A DNA stretch of 64,000 nt from Erythrobacter litoralis. Lineage in GTDB: Bacteria; Pseudomonadota; Alphaproteobacteria; Sphingomonadales; Sphingomonadaceae. Below are positions 55,751-63,813 of this stretch, piece by piece. Position numbers and translations under genes: made by a program. The notes under the pieces are model-generated. The model was not told the DNA's origin and searched no databases. It saw only the letters and a list, made by a program, of their open reading frames with translations. Location: assembly GCF_001719165.1 (NCBI RefSeq), contig NZ_CP017057.1:1798001-1862000 (forward strand), in the 5' to 3' direction. Positions within the stretch are counted from its first letter, which is position 1. Each line of letters begins with the position of its first letter.

Positions 55751-58116
55751 GGCAGGCGGATCGTCGCGGTCGTTCCCGCGCCCTCCCTGCTCTCGATCAC
55801 GAGCGTGCCGCCATGCGCCTCGACCAATTGCCGGGCGAGCGGCAGACCCAGTCCGCTGCGCTTCTCGATCGCGCCGTCCCCGCCTTTCTTTAGGCCTTCC
55901 ATGGCGCGGTCCAGATCGGCCTTGCTCATGCCGCTGCCGGTGTCCTTGAGCACGATCGCTGCGGTCCAGTCATCGCCTTCGCCTGGCTTTGGTATCTCGA
56001 TCAGGATCCGCCCGCCTGCGGGCGTGGCGGCGATGGAATTGTCGAGCAGGTTGCCCACTGCCCGCGCGAGCTGGCGGCGGTCCGCCATAACCTCGCGTCC
56101 GCGCCGTCCCTTTAGATCGAGGCTCAGCCCGGCGCCGATGATCGCCTGCTCGCGCTCGCGCACGACTTCCGTCAGGAGCGCCAGCAGGTCGACCTCTTCC
56201 TTCGTGATCGGCAACAGACCGGCTTCCGATTGCGACAGGTCGAGCACGTTCTCGACCTGCTCGGTCAGGCGTTCGACCGCGGCGAGGATGGCATCGACAT
56301 ATTCGCCCGCCGTCCCGCTCAGCTCCTCGCCCGCCGCACCGCTCTTCAGCATTTCGGCATAGCCGCCGATCGTCGTCAGAGGAGTGCGGAATTCGTAGCT
56401 CATATTGGCGAGGAAGCGGGCCTTGACCGCATCCGCTTCCTCGAGCGCGCTCGCGCGTTCGCGCAGCGCCTGTTCGGCCTTCTGCGAATCGGTGATGTCG
56501 AGCACGGTCAGAAGCCCGTTCCCGTCGGGCAGCGGAACCCCGGCAAAGCGCAGCGTGCGTCCGTCCTTCAGCTCGGTTCGTCCACCCTGCCCACGCCGGT
56601 CGAGCGTGGCCGCGCGCACCACCGCGCCGATCTGCTTCGCCTCGGAAGGACGCACGAGATTCTCGGCGATCGCATCGAGCAGTTCCTGCGCGCCGGGATG
56701 GGTGTCGAGAAATTCGCTCGTCAGGCCCCATGTTCCTGCAAAGCTGCGGTTCCACAGCTGCACCGAACCATCGGGGGCGAAGATCGCCAGCGCCTCGAAC
56801 AGGCTGTCGAGCGTCGCGGTGCGGGTGCGCAGCAGCGTATCGCGCGTGGCCGACAGGGCGAGCTGTTCGGTGCGGTCCTCGGCGATGAAGACGAGCCCGC
56901 CATCGGGCATGGGCTGGCCGACGATGCGAAGATGGGTCCCGCCGGGAAGCGGCCATGCCTCCTCCTGCGCTTCGGACAGGCCGAACCAGGCGACGTGTTC
57001 GCGTCGCCATTCGGGAAAGTCGCGCACTTCGGGCGTGCGCCCGCGTTCGCGCGCATCGGCGAGGAAGCGCTCGAAGGCGATCCGTTCCGAAATCGCCTCC
57101 GCGCCGAGCCCGAACAACCGTGCAAACGGAAGGTTGGCTGAAACGAGCCGTTCTTCGCCGTCGAACTGCGCGACCCCGACCGAAAGCTGGTCGAGCATCG
57201 CGCGCTGGGCCTCGCGATAGGCCCGGAAACCGCGCTCGACCTGCTGCTGTTCCTCGATGTCGATGGCATAGCCCGCGACGCCTTCCTGGCCGAGCGGCAG
57301 GTCGCTCACTTTCAGCGAGCGGCGCTCGCCATGGATCGTAGCGGTGACGATGCGTTCGTTCTTTTCCTGCTTTTCGAGCGCGAAGCGGGCGAGGTCGGCC
57401 GGGCTGCGTCCGCTGTCGTCCGGCTCGAGCAGTTCGGCCTGGCCGGAGACCACCTGTTCCGCGCCTTGCGCGCCGACCGCCTCGACATAGGCGTGGTTTA
57501 CGAGCCGCAGCTTCATGTCGCTCGCGCGGAACCACATCGGCATGGGCGCGGCCTCGATCAGGCCGACCAGCGCGGCAAAATCGGCCTCGGCTCGGTTCGC
57601 CGCCGCGCGCAGGCGGGCGAGTTCGGCATCGCTCTCGGTGAAATCGAATACCCACACCAGCGCCGCTCCGCCCGGCGATACCTGCGGATCGGCTAGCGCA
57701 CCCTGAAATGCGAGGCTGCGACCCGATCCCGGGGGGTTCAGCGCAAGCTGGAACGGCGTCGCGCTCTTCTGGGTGATGCGGATCTTCTCCGTCAGCGCAT
57801 CGAGCTGTCTGGACGCAAGGCCGCGCGTTTCGCCCGCATCGGTGATCGCTGCCAGTTCGCTCAGATAGCCCGGCATCTTTTCGAGACCCAGCCATCGCGC
57901 TAGCCGTTCGGGCGCCTCGATCCGCCCATCGACCCGCACCAGGAGCGGCATCGCCGGCGCCACGTCGAGCAGGTGCTGCATCCGCCTGAGCGATTTCTGG
58001 AGCGCCGCAGTGCGCTTCGTCTTCGCGCTCGCGCGGAGTACCACGACCGCCGCGCCCACCGTCCATGCGGCGAGCAGCAATCCGATCAGCACCAGGGCAA
58101 GCGGAGTGAGTTCCAT
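55747..58116 (-). CDS. divL: DivL-type cell-cycle histidine-kinase-like protein with Tyr in place of His
   Basis: 789 residues. An N-terminal membrane helix (about 5-27) is followed by several PAS-like domains (about 40-160, 180-290, 300-420 and 430-545). The dimerisation helix reads FLANMSYEFRTPLTTIGGYA, with Tyr574 where kinases have His. The ATPase domain has NLLDNS (689-694), DTGSGM (725-730) and GLGLPLARQLVEAHGG. Caulobacter DivL (769 residues) has the same His-to-Tyr change at Tyr550 and controls CckA and so CtrA. It heads a seven-gene minus-strand operon. Length, PAS layout and the Tyr support DivL. Confidence 0.9.
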   Translation of the reverse strand: MELTPLALVLIGLLLAAWTVGAAVVVLRASAKTKRTAALQKSLRRMQHLLDVAPAMPLLVRVDGRIEAPERLARWLGLEKMPGYLSELAAITDAGETRGLASRQLDALTEKIRITQKSATPFQLALNPPGSGRSLAFQGALADPQVSPGGAALVWVFDFTESDAELARLRAAANRAEADFAALVGLIEAAPMPMWFRASDMKLRLVNHAYVEAVGAQGAEQVVSGQAELLEPDDSGRSPADLARFALEKQEKNERIVTATIHGERRSLKVSDLPLGQEGVAGYAIDIEEQQQVERGFRAYREAQRAMLDQLSVGVAQFDGEERLVSANLPFARLFGLGAEAISERIAFERFLADARERGRTPEVRDFPEWRREHVAWFGLSEAQEEAWPLPGGTHLRIVGQPMPDGGLVFIAEDRTEQLALSATRDTLLRTRTATLDSLFEALAIFAPDGSVQLWNRSFAGTWGLTSEFLDTHPGAQELLDAIAENLVRPSEAKQIGAVVRAATLDRRGQGGRTELKDGRTLRFAGVPLPDGNGLLTVLDITDSQKAEQALRERASALEEADAVKARFLANMSYEFRTPLTTIGGYAEMLKSGAAGEELSGTAGEYVDAILAAVERLTEQVENVLDLSQSEAGLLPITKEEVDLLALLTEVVREREQAIIGAGLSLDLKGRRGREVMADRRQLARAVGNLLDNSIAATPAGGRILIEIPKPGEGDDWTAAIVLKDTGSGMSKADLDRAMEGLKKGGDGAIEKRSGLGLPLARQLVEAHGGTLVIESREGAGTTATIRLP

Positions 58117-58175
58117 TGCTGCCAGCTATGCGGGGGCAGCGCACGATGCAACTGGCACGGCACGCAGCAGGCACG

Positions 58176-58211
58176 AAAAAGCCCCCGGGCATCGCTGCTC
58201 GGAGGCTTTTC
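58176..58211 (-). terminator. Terminator after ahcY
   Basis: Minus-strand hairpin AAAGCCTCCGAGC/GCCCGGGGGCTTT with one mismatch and one G-U, followed by T residues. It lies between the ahcY stop and divL. Confidence 0.7.
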
Positions 58212-58234
58212 GTATCGGATTCGCAATAGCGCGA

Positions 58235-59659
58235 TCAGTAGCGGTAGTGGTCCGGCTTGAACGGGCCTTCGGCCGGCACGCCGATATAGTCGGCTTGCTT
58301 CTGCGAAAGCTTGGTCAGTTCGACGCCCAGCTTTTCGAGATGCAGCGCGGCGACCTTCTCGTCGAGATGCTTGGGCAGGACGTAGACGTCGTTCTCGTAT
58401 TCGTCGGACTTCGTGAACAGCTCGATCTGGGCGAGCGTCTGGTTGGTGAAGCTCGCGCTCATCACGAAGCTCGGGTGGCCGGTGGCGCAGCCGAGATTGA
58501 CGAGGCGGCCCTTGGCGAGGACAAGCAGGCTCTTGCCGTCGGGCTTGGTCACCATGTCGGTGCCTTCCTTGATCTCCTTCCACTCGTAATTGTCGAGCGC
58601 GGAAATCTGGATCTCGCTGTCGAAGTGGCCAATATTGCACACGATCGCCATGTGCTTCATCGCCTTCATGTGCTCGCCGGTGATGACGTCTTCATTGCCG
58701 GTGGCGGTGACGAAGATGTCGGCCCGCTTGGTCGCCTCTTCCATCGAGACCACTTCGAAACCGTCCATCGCCGCCTGCAGGGCGCAGATCGGGTCAATCT
58801 CGGTCACCATCACGCGCGCGCCGCCGTCGCGCAGCGACGCTGCCGAACCCTTGCCGACATCGCCGTAGCCAGCGACGCAGGCGACCTTGCCCGCAAGCAT
58901 GACATCGGTCGCGCGGCGGATCGCGTCGACCAGCGATTCCTTGCAGCCATAAAGGTTGTCGAACTTCGACTTGGTGACGCTGTCATTCACGTTGATCGCC
59001 GGGAAGGGAAGCTTGCCCTGCTTGGCGATCTGGTAGAGCCGCATAACGCCCGTCGTCGTCTCTTCGGAGACGCCCTTCACGGTCTTGACGGTCTTGGTGA
59101 GATAGCCCGGCTTCGCCTTGACGAAGGCCTTGAGCGCACGCTGCATCTCGATTTCCTCGGCATTGGCGGGCGACGGCATCTCCTCGCCCGCTTCGAGCCG
59201 CGCGCCCCAAAGCGCGAACATGGTGGCATCGCCGCCATCGTCGAGGATCATGTTGGCGGTAAGGTCGGGATCGCCTTCGCTCGCCCAGTCGAAGATCCGG
59301 CCGACATAGTCCCAGTAATCGGCCAGGCTCTCGCCCTTGATGGCGAAGACCGGAATGCCGCGATCGGCCATGGCGGCAGCGGCGTGGTCCTGGGTCGAAA
59401 AGATGTTGCAGGTCGCCCAGCGCACTTCGGCACCGAGTTCGATCAGGGTCTCGATCAGCACCGCGGTCTGGATCGTCATGTGCAGGCTGCCGGTGATGCG
59501 CGCACCCTTGAGCGGCTTGGCGCTGCCATATTCCTCGCGCAGGGCCATGAGGCCGGGCATTTCGGTTTCGGCAATCGCGATCTCGTCGCGGCCATACTGG
59601 GCGAGGGCGATATCCTTGATCTTGTATTCGGTGGTCGGCGTTGCGGTGGCGGTGGCCAT
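58235..59659 (-). CDS. ahcY: Adenosylhomocysteinase (S-adenosylhomocysteine hydrolase)
   Basis: 474 residues from ATG 59659, which follows AAGGAGA; a longer in-frame ATG at 59815 runs through the promoter. It reversibly splits S-adenosylhomocysteine into adenosine and homocysteine, relieving inhibition of methyltransferases. Features: [50 protein letters not shown], the NAD-binding [12 protein letters not shown] and the C-terminal [10 protein letters not shown] perfect AT-rich palindrome lies 92 bp upstream. No SAH riboswitch is evident. Confidence 0.97.
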   Translation of the reverse strand: MATATATPTTEYKIKDIALAQYGRDEIAIAETEMPGLMALREEYGSAKPLKGARITGSLHMTIQTAVLIETLIELGAEVRWATCNIFSTQDHAAAAMADRGIPVFAIKGESLADYWDYVGRIFDWASEGDPDLTANMILDDGGDATMFALWGARLEAGEEMPSPANAEEIEMQRALKAFVKAKPGYLTKTVKTVKGVSEETTTGVMRLYQIAKQGKLPFPAINVNDSVTKSKFDNLYGCKESLVDAIRRATDVMLAGKVACVAGYGDVGKGSAASLRDGGARVMVTEIDPICALQAAMDGFEVVSMEEATKRADIFVTATGNEDVITGEHMKAMKHMAIVCNIGHFDSEIQISALDNYEWKEIKEGTDMVTKPDGKSLLVLAKGRLVNLGCATGHPSFVMSASFTNQTLAQIELFTKSDEYENDVYVLPKHLDEKVAALHLEKLGVELTKLSQKQADYIGVPAEGPFKPDHYRY

Positions 59660-59751
59660 GAAGCGGTCTCCTTGGGACAGACGTAAGTTGACGAAGTGCA
59701 TGCACCCCGCTGTCTTGCCTGCGCCCATAGCGACCGACGCGCGCGGGGGCA

Positions 59752-59771
59752 ATATAAAGTTATCTTTATAT
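59752..59771. promoter_or_regulatory. Perfect AT-rich palindrome in the ahcY/peroxiredoxin intergenic region
   Basis: ATATAAAG-TTAT-CTTTATAT: 8-bp perfect arms around 4 bp in an otherwise GC-rich gap. It lies 92 bp before ahcY and 134 bp before the peroxiredoxin start. ArsR-family SAM/SAH-responsive regulators of methionine-cycle genes in proteobacteria bind AT-rich palindromes of this kind before ahcY; the assignment here is inference. Confidence 0.5.
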
Positions 59772-59905
59772 GTGAAAATGCGCGAATGGGCGATGACGGA
59801 CCGACCGCCCGCCAACAGCCTTTCGCGCGATTGCGGTGGTTGGCAGCGTTGCCCAAGCCGCTATACCACTCGCGCAATCCATCCATGAGGAAAGGGAGTA
59901 CTTCC

Positions 59906-60385
59906 ATGACGATTTCGGTAGGCGACAAGGTTCCCGACGTGACGCTGGTCAAGGCGACCGCCGACGGCCCGCAGCAGGTCCAGGCTGGCGAATATTTCGC
60001 GGGCAAGAAGGTCGCGCTGTTCTCCGTCCCCGGCGCCTTCACCCCGACCTGTTCGGCCAAGCACCTGCCTGGCTTCGTCGACAAGGCCGGCGACCTCAAG
60101 GCCAAGGGCATCGAAGAAATCGTCGGCACCGCGGTCAACGATGCCTTCGTCATGGAAGCCTGGAACAAGTCGGGCGGTTCGGACGACATCACTATGCTCG
60201 CCGACGGCAATGCCGATTTCGTCGAGGCGCTGGGCCTCACCATGGACGGTTCGGGCTACGGCATGGGCAAGCGCGGGCAGCGCTTCTCGATGGTCATCAA
60301 TGACGGCGTCGTCGAACAGCTCAACATCGAGGCTCCGGGCGATTTCAAGGTCTCGAGCGCGGAATACATGCTCGGCCAGCTCTGA
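59906..60385 (+). CDS. Peroxiredoxin, Prx5-like, with a single cysteine
   Basis: 159 residues from ATG 59906 behind AAAGGGAG; ATG 59885 is a weaker alternative. The peroxidatic cysteine is Cys49 in SVPGAFTPTCSAKHLPGF, and it is the only cysteine, so reduction needs an outside thiol such as glutathione/glutaredoxin or thioredoxin. MDGSGYGMGKRGQRFSMVIN is typical of the Prx5/AhpC-TSA branch. It reduces peroxides in the cytosol. Divergent from ahcY. Confidence 0.93.
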   Translation: MTISVGDKVPDVTLVKATADGPQQVQAGEYFAGKKVALFSVPGAFTPTCSAKHLPGFVDKAGDLKAKGIEEIVGTAVNDAFVMEAWNKSGGSDDITMLADGNADFVEALGLTMDGSGYGMGKRGQRFSMVINDGVVEQLNIEAPGDFKVSSAEYMLGQL

Positions 60386-60402
60386 TCGCGGCTCCAGGAA
60401 TA

Positions 60403-60441
60403 CGAAAGGGGCGCTTCCCGGCCGGGAAAGCGCACCTTTTC
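60403..60441. terminator. Two-way terminator between the peroxiredoxin gene and the cytochrome b561 gene
   Basis: Arms GAAAGGGGCGCTT and AAGCGCACCTTTTC pair with one mismatch around a CCCGGCCGGG-like loop. A-rich and T-rich ends on either side allow use in both directions. Confidence 0.7.
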
Positions 60442-60446
60442 GCATG

Positions 60447-61142
60447 TCACGTCAGCGGGGGCGCGCCCTGCGCGATCCAGTAGGCGAATCCTCCCGCGAA
60501 CAGTAAGGCTGCAAGCGCCCTTCCCCACGGCAATGCCCCGATCCCCTCGGCCCCGGCGGGAACGGCGCGCCGACCCGTGACCATCGCACCGACAAGGCGG
60601 TCCTTCTTCACCGCCTCGTAAAAGACGATCGCGGCGATATGGAGCACGACGAAGGCAAGGACGACGTAAAAAAACGTCTCGTGCGTCTCTGTGATCGTAT
60701 CGGCGGTCATCACGCCTACCAGCGGGCGCAGCGGCCCGGTCATCCCGTCGAAGGGATCGCCCGCGAACAGCCCCATCGAAACCTGCGCCAGCATCGCCAG
60801 CAGCAGCGCGAGCGTGCTGTATCCGCCGGCCGGATTGTGCCCGACCCACTGCCCCTCGCCGCCCAGCTTTCCGCGAAAATAGGCGAGCACCGTGCCGGGC
60901 GCGCGCAGGAAATCCCCGAAACGTGCGGTGCGCGGGCCGACAAAGCCCCACAAGAGACGCAGCGTGAGGATGCCGAGCAGGACGAGGCCGAGCCGCCTGT
61001 GCCAGCCCCATTCGGAATTCTCCGCCGTCCACCACATCGCCGGGATCAGCACGACGAAGCTCCAGTGCGACAGGCGCACGACCGGATCCCACACCTTCGC
61101 CCGGTGCGTGCCTCCCGCTCCCGCGTCAGCGGGCTCGCTCAT
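60447..61142 (-). CDS. Cytochrome b561-type membrane protein
   Basis: 231 residues. Four main membrane helices carry likely haem-ligand histidines: VWDPVVRLSHWSFVVLIPAM, WHRRLGLVLLGILTLRLLWGF, and HETFFYVVLAFVVLHIAAIVFYE. The final C-terminal helix (ALAALLFAGGFAYWIAQ) lies beyond the haem core. It fits the bacterial dihaem cytochrome b561 group, which passes electrons between the quinone pool and periplasmic haem proteins. It lies 4 bp after the cytochrome c lipoprotein gene, so the two very likely work together. Confidence 0.88.
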   Translation of the reverse strand: MSEPADAGAGGTHRAKVWDPVVRLSHWSFVVLIPAMWWTAENSEWGWHRRLGLVLLGILTLRLLWGFVGPRTARFGDFLRAPGTVLAYFRGKLGGEGQWVGHNPAGGYSTLALLLAMLAQVSMGLFAGDPFDGMTGPLRPLVGVMTADTITETHETFFYVVLAFVVLHIAAIVFYEAVKKDRLVGAMVTGRRAVPAGAEGIGALPWGRALAALLFAGGFAYWIAQGAPPLT

Positions 61143-61146
61143 CGGA

Positions 61147-61635
61147 TCAGGCTTCGTCGTCGTAGCGGAACTGGTCGTGGCAGTTTTTGCACGACCCGCC
61201 CATTTCCTTGACCGCAGCTCCGACAGCGGCCGGATCGCCGCCGCCCGCCGCCTCGACGAGAGCGGCGCTGGTATCGATCAGCTTCTGCGTAGCCGATGCG
61301 AATTCCTCCGGCTTCTGCCAGATCGCGGCAAGCGCCTCGGTGTCGTAGCCGGCCTCGCGCGCGGTTTCCTCGACGAAATGCTGCTCGATGTTGCCGGCGC
61401 GCTGGTTGATGTCCTCGGCATTCGCCTGGATCACCGAGAAATCGGGACTTTCCTGTTCGAGCTGACCGCGGATTGCCTTGAAGGCATCGCCGATCCCCTC
61501 GAAATTGTCGTGCCGCTCTTCGATCACCGGGTTGGTCAGGCCGGCTTCGGCTCCGGGCGCTTCGCCACCGCACCCTGCAAGAGCAACGGCAAAGGCGGCG
61601 ACGGCGATGCCGCGGAAAGTCACGTCTCGAACCAT
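61147..61635 (-). CDS. Cytochrome c (c556/c-prime type) lipoprotein
   Basis: 162 residues from ATG 61635. The N-terminus is a lipoprotein signal (FRGIAVAAFAVALAGC; lipobox ALAGC) instead of the plain signal usual for this family. The remainder is a four-helix-bundle-like sequence ending in the haem-binding CKNCHDQFRYDD near the C-terminus, as in cytochrome c556/c-prime. It should sit membrane-tethered in the periplasm. It is coupled with cytochrome b561 (4-bp gap), forming a small electron-transfer unit. Confidence 0.88.
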   Translation of the reverse strand: MVRDVTFRGIAVAAFAVALAGCGGEAPGAEAGLTNPVIEERHDNFEGIGDAFKAIRGQLEQESPDFSVIQANAEDINQRAGNIEQHFVEETAREAGYDTEALAAIWQKPEEFASATQKLIDTSAALVEAAGGGDPAAVGAAVKEMGGSCKNCHDQFRYDDEA

Positions 61636-61950
61636 ATGGCAAACTCCCTCAGTGCAATTGCGGATCGAACCCGACACCTTGCTAGGACGGTTTTGAGTCC
61701 ATCGCAAATCCTCTTGTTAATGCACCGCCTGCATCGTCTTGCCGCAAGTGCGGCCCGCATCGCCCCACGCCGAGGGGCGGGAAGGCAGGGGATTCATCTG
61801 CCAGCAAGCTTGCTGCGACCAACGGGGCGAGCCATTGTCGAACGCGGCGCAAGAGGCCGCATGTCTTGAAAGGCGCGAGAAACCCCGCCCCCTTTTCCTT
61901 TCGCGGGGAAAGTGGCAGGGGAAAGGCGCGCCGAACGAAGGAGGAAATTC
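61636..61950. other. Gene-free divergent region between cytochrome c and the OmpA-family gene
   Basis: 315 bp that must hold both promoters. I see only a weak CCCCG...CGGGG pairing near 61885-61910 and the AAGGAGGAA ribosome-binding site of the OmpA-family gene at 61938-61946. Confidence 0.5.
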
Positions 61951-62859
61951 ATGAGTGTCATTTCGAAGCGGGCCAGGCTCGCGCTCTTTGCAGGGGCGGC
62001 CGCGCTGGTGCCCGCATCGGGTGCATTCGCCCAGGAGGAAATGCCCCAGCGAAACGAAGAGGGCACGCTCGCCACCGTATACGGCTCGCCGCCGAGCGAT
62101 CTCGAGGGCCTGCCCGAAGGACCGCAGATCGAAGGCGTCATCACTGCCCGCAACGGTTCCGCGATCCAGGTGACGAGCACCAACGGCAGCGAGACGATCA
62201 TTTCGGTCGGCGCGGGCACGACGATCAAGTCCTCGGGCGGGTTTCTCGGACTCGACAAGGACCGGCTCGGGCCGGACGCGCTGCTGCGCGGCCTGCCGGT
62301 CAAGGTCGACACGGTCCAGTGGGGCCAGCGCCTGCTTGCCAGCGACATCGACCTGAAATCGCGCGACCTGCGCACGGCCTCCATGATCGATGCCGGCACG
62401 CGCCAGCAATTCGCCGAACAGGGCGCCGCGATCGAGGAGAACGCTGCCGTCGCCGAGGCTTTGCGCGGGCGGGTCGCGAACATCGACCAGTACAACGTCA
62501 AGGGCACGACCAACGTCTATTTCGACACCGGCAAGTACAACCTGTCCGGAACCGCCCGCAACGATCTGTGCCAGTTCGCACAGCAGGCGCAGGAAATGGA
62601 CAACGCCCTGCTGCTCGTCGTCGGCTACACCGATACGACCGGCTCCTATGAGATCAACCAGGAGCTGAGCGAGAAGCGGGCGGGCCGCGTGACCAACTTC
62701 CTTCAGCAGCAGTGCAAGTGGGAACCGTGGCGGATGCTGACCCCGACCGGGATGGCGACCGCCGATCCGGCCGCCGACAACAGCACCGAAGAAGGCCGCG
62801 CGCAGAACCGCCGCGTTGCGGTCAACATCCTCGTCTCGAAGAGCGTCGACGGGATGTAA
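61951..62859 (+). CDS. OmpA-family outer membrane/peptidoglycan-associated protein
   Basis: 302 residues from ATG 61951 behind AAGGAGG. A signal peptide (RARLALFAGAAALVPASGAFA) is followed by a beta-rich domain (IEGVITARNGSAIQVTSTNG) and then a C-terminal OmpA domain at about 185-300. The peptidoglycan-contact sequence appears as TNVYFDTGKYNLS, GYTDTTGSYEINQELSEKRA and AQNRRVAVNI. There is no N-terminal eight-strand barrel of the classical OmpA size, so it may be a periplasmic wall-binding protein. Alone on its strand, ended by a strong terminator. Confidence 0.88.
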   Translation: MSVISKRARLALFAGAAALVPASGAFAQEEMPQRNEEGTLATVYGSPPSDLEGLPEGPQIEGVITARNGSAIQVTSTNGSETIISVGAGTTIKSSGGFLGLDKDRLGPDALLRGLPVKVDTVQWGQRLLASDIDLKSRDLRTASMIDAGTRQQFAEQGAAIEENAAVAEALRGRVANIDQYNVKGTTNVYFDTGKYNLSGTARNDLCQFAQQAQEMDNALLLVVGYTDTTGSYEINQELSEKRAGRVTNFLQQQCKWEPWRMLTPTGMATADPAADNSTEEGRAQNRRVAVNILVSKSVDGM

Positions 62860-62888
62860 TCCGACCTTCGGAATCGCAAGAAACGGAA

Positions 62889-62924
62889 CGGGGCGGACCG
62901 CCAGTGGCGGCCCGCCCCGATTTC
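62889..62924. terminator. Two-way terminator between the OmpA-family gene and folE
   Basis: CGGGGCGGACCGCC-AGT-GGCGGCCCGCCCCG forms a long GC stem with one internal mismatch. T-rich sequence (ATTTCGTTT) follows on the plus strand and a matching A-rich stretch precedes it. Confidence 0.7.
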
Positions 62925-62942
62925 GTTTGGACCTGCGCCCGG

Positions 62943-63563
62943 TCAGTAGCCCATCAGGCTCATCACTTCCTTGCGGCTGCGCGGGTCTTCGAGGAAGCAT
63001 CCGAGCATCCGGCTCGTCACCATCTCGACCCCGTGGGTCTTTACCCCGCGCCCTGTCATGCAGCCGTGCTGCGCCTCGATCACCACGGCAACGCCCTGCG
63101 GTTCGAGATTGTCCCAGATGCACTGCGCAACCTCTGCAGTGAGGCGTTCCTGGACCTGCAGGCGGCTCGCAAAGCCGTGCAGCACGCGGGCGAGCTTGGA
63201 AATGCCCACCACCCGCCTGTCCGGCAGGTAGGCGATATGCGCCTTGCCGGTGATAGGGGCCATATGATGTTCGCAGGCCGACTGAAAAGGAATATCCTTG
63301 AGCAGCACGATTTCGTCATAACCGCCCACTTCTTCGAACACGCGGGAAAGGTGGATCGCCGGGTCCTCGCCATAGCCGCGGCAATATTCAAGCCAGGCCC
63401 GGCCCACGCGCTTGGGCGTGTCGAGCAGGCCCTCTCGTTCCGGATCGTCGCCAGCCCAGCGGATCAGCGTGCGGATCGCGTCCTGAACGTCTTCGGGCAC
63501 GTCGGGCTTGTTCAGCGGGTTGTCGGGATCGAAATCGTCGGAGTCGTGATCGAGACAGTTCAT
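62943..63563 (-). CDS. folE: GTP cyclohydrolase I
   Basis: 206 residues. It converts GTP to dihydroneopterin triphosphate, the first step of folate synthesis. The zinc/active-site segment is FQSACEHHMAPITGKAHIAYLPD with VVGISKLARVLHGFA after it; EAQHGCMTGRGVKTHG with the second Cys ligand and the C-terminal SRKEVMSLMGY are present. The N-terminus is acidic (CLDHDSDDFDPDN). The metal ligands of the zinc-dependent FolE type are complete. The 250 bp upstream, to the metallopeptidase start, contain no feature I can name. Confidence 0.96.
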   Translation of the reverse strand: MNCLDHDSDDFDPDNPLNKPDVPEDVQDAIRTLIRWAGDDPEREGLLDTPKRVGRAWLEYCRGYGEDPAIHLSRVFEEVGGYDEIVLLKDIPFQSACEHHMAPITGKAHIAYLPDRRVVGISKLARVLHGFASRLQVQERLTAEVAQCIWDNLEPQGVAVVIEAQHGCMTGRGVKTHGVEMVTSRMLGCFLEDPRSRKEVMSLMGY

Positions 63564-63813
63564 GGGTGGACGTCTTTCCAGTGCAAGAAACCAAGGTGAT
63601 TACGGTTGCCGGCTCGATGCGGATGCAGTTCGGCCGGCTGGCTGGGCCTGTGCGGTAACAGGACGGGCGAGCCCCCGCGAGGGGCCGAGGGAGCCCGGCG
63701 GGGCTCGAAAAAATTTCCGGCGCTGCGGCTTAATCCCCATCCCGGGTCCATATATAGGCAGGATAGGACGGAATGCACCGCCCAATATTGACACAGGTTG
63801 GTAAGAACACCCT

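Noticed and set aside
59660..59905. SAH riboswitch before ahcY
   Set aside because: No recognisable pseudoknot-type GC core was seen; the notable element is the AT-rich palindrome, which looks like a protein site.
63564..63813. Small gene between folE and the metallopeptidase gene
   Set aside because: Short open frames on both strands have no ribosome-binding site and Arg/Pro/Gly-rich translations.
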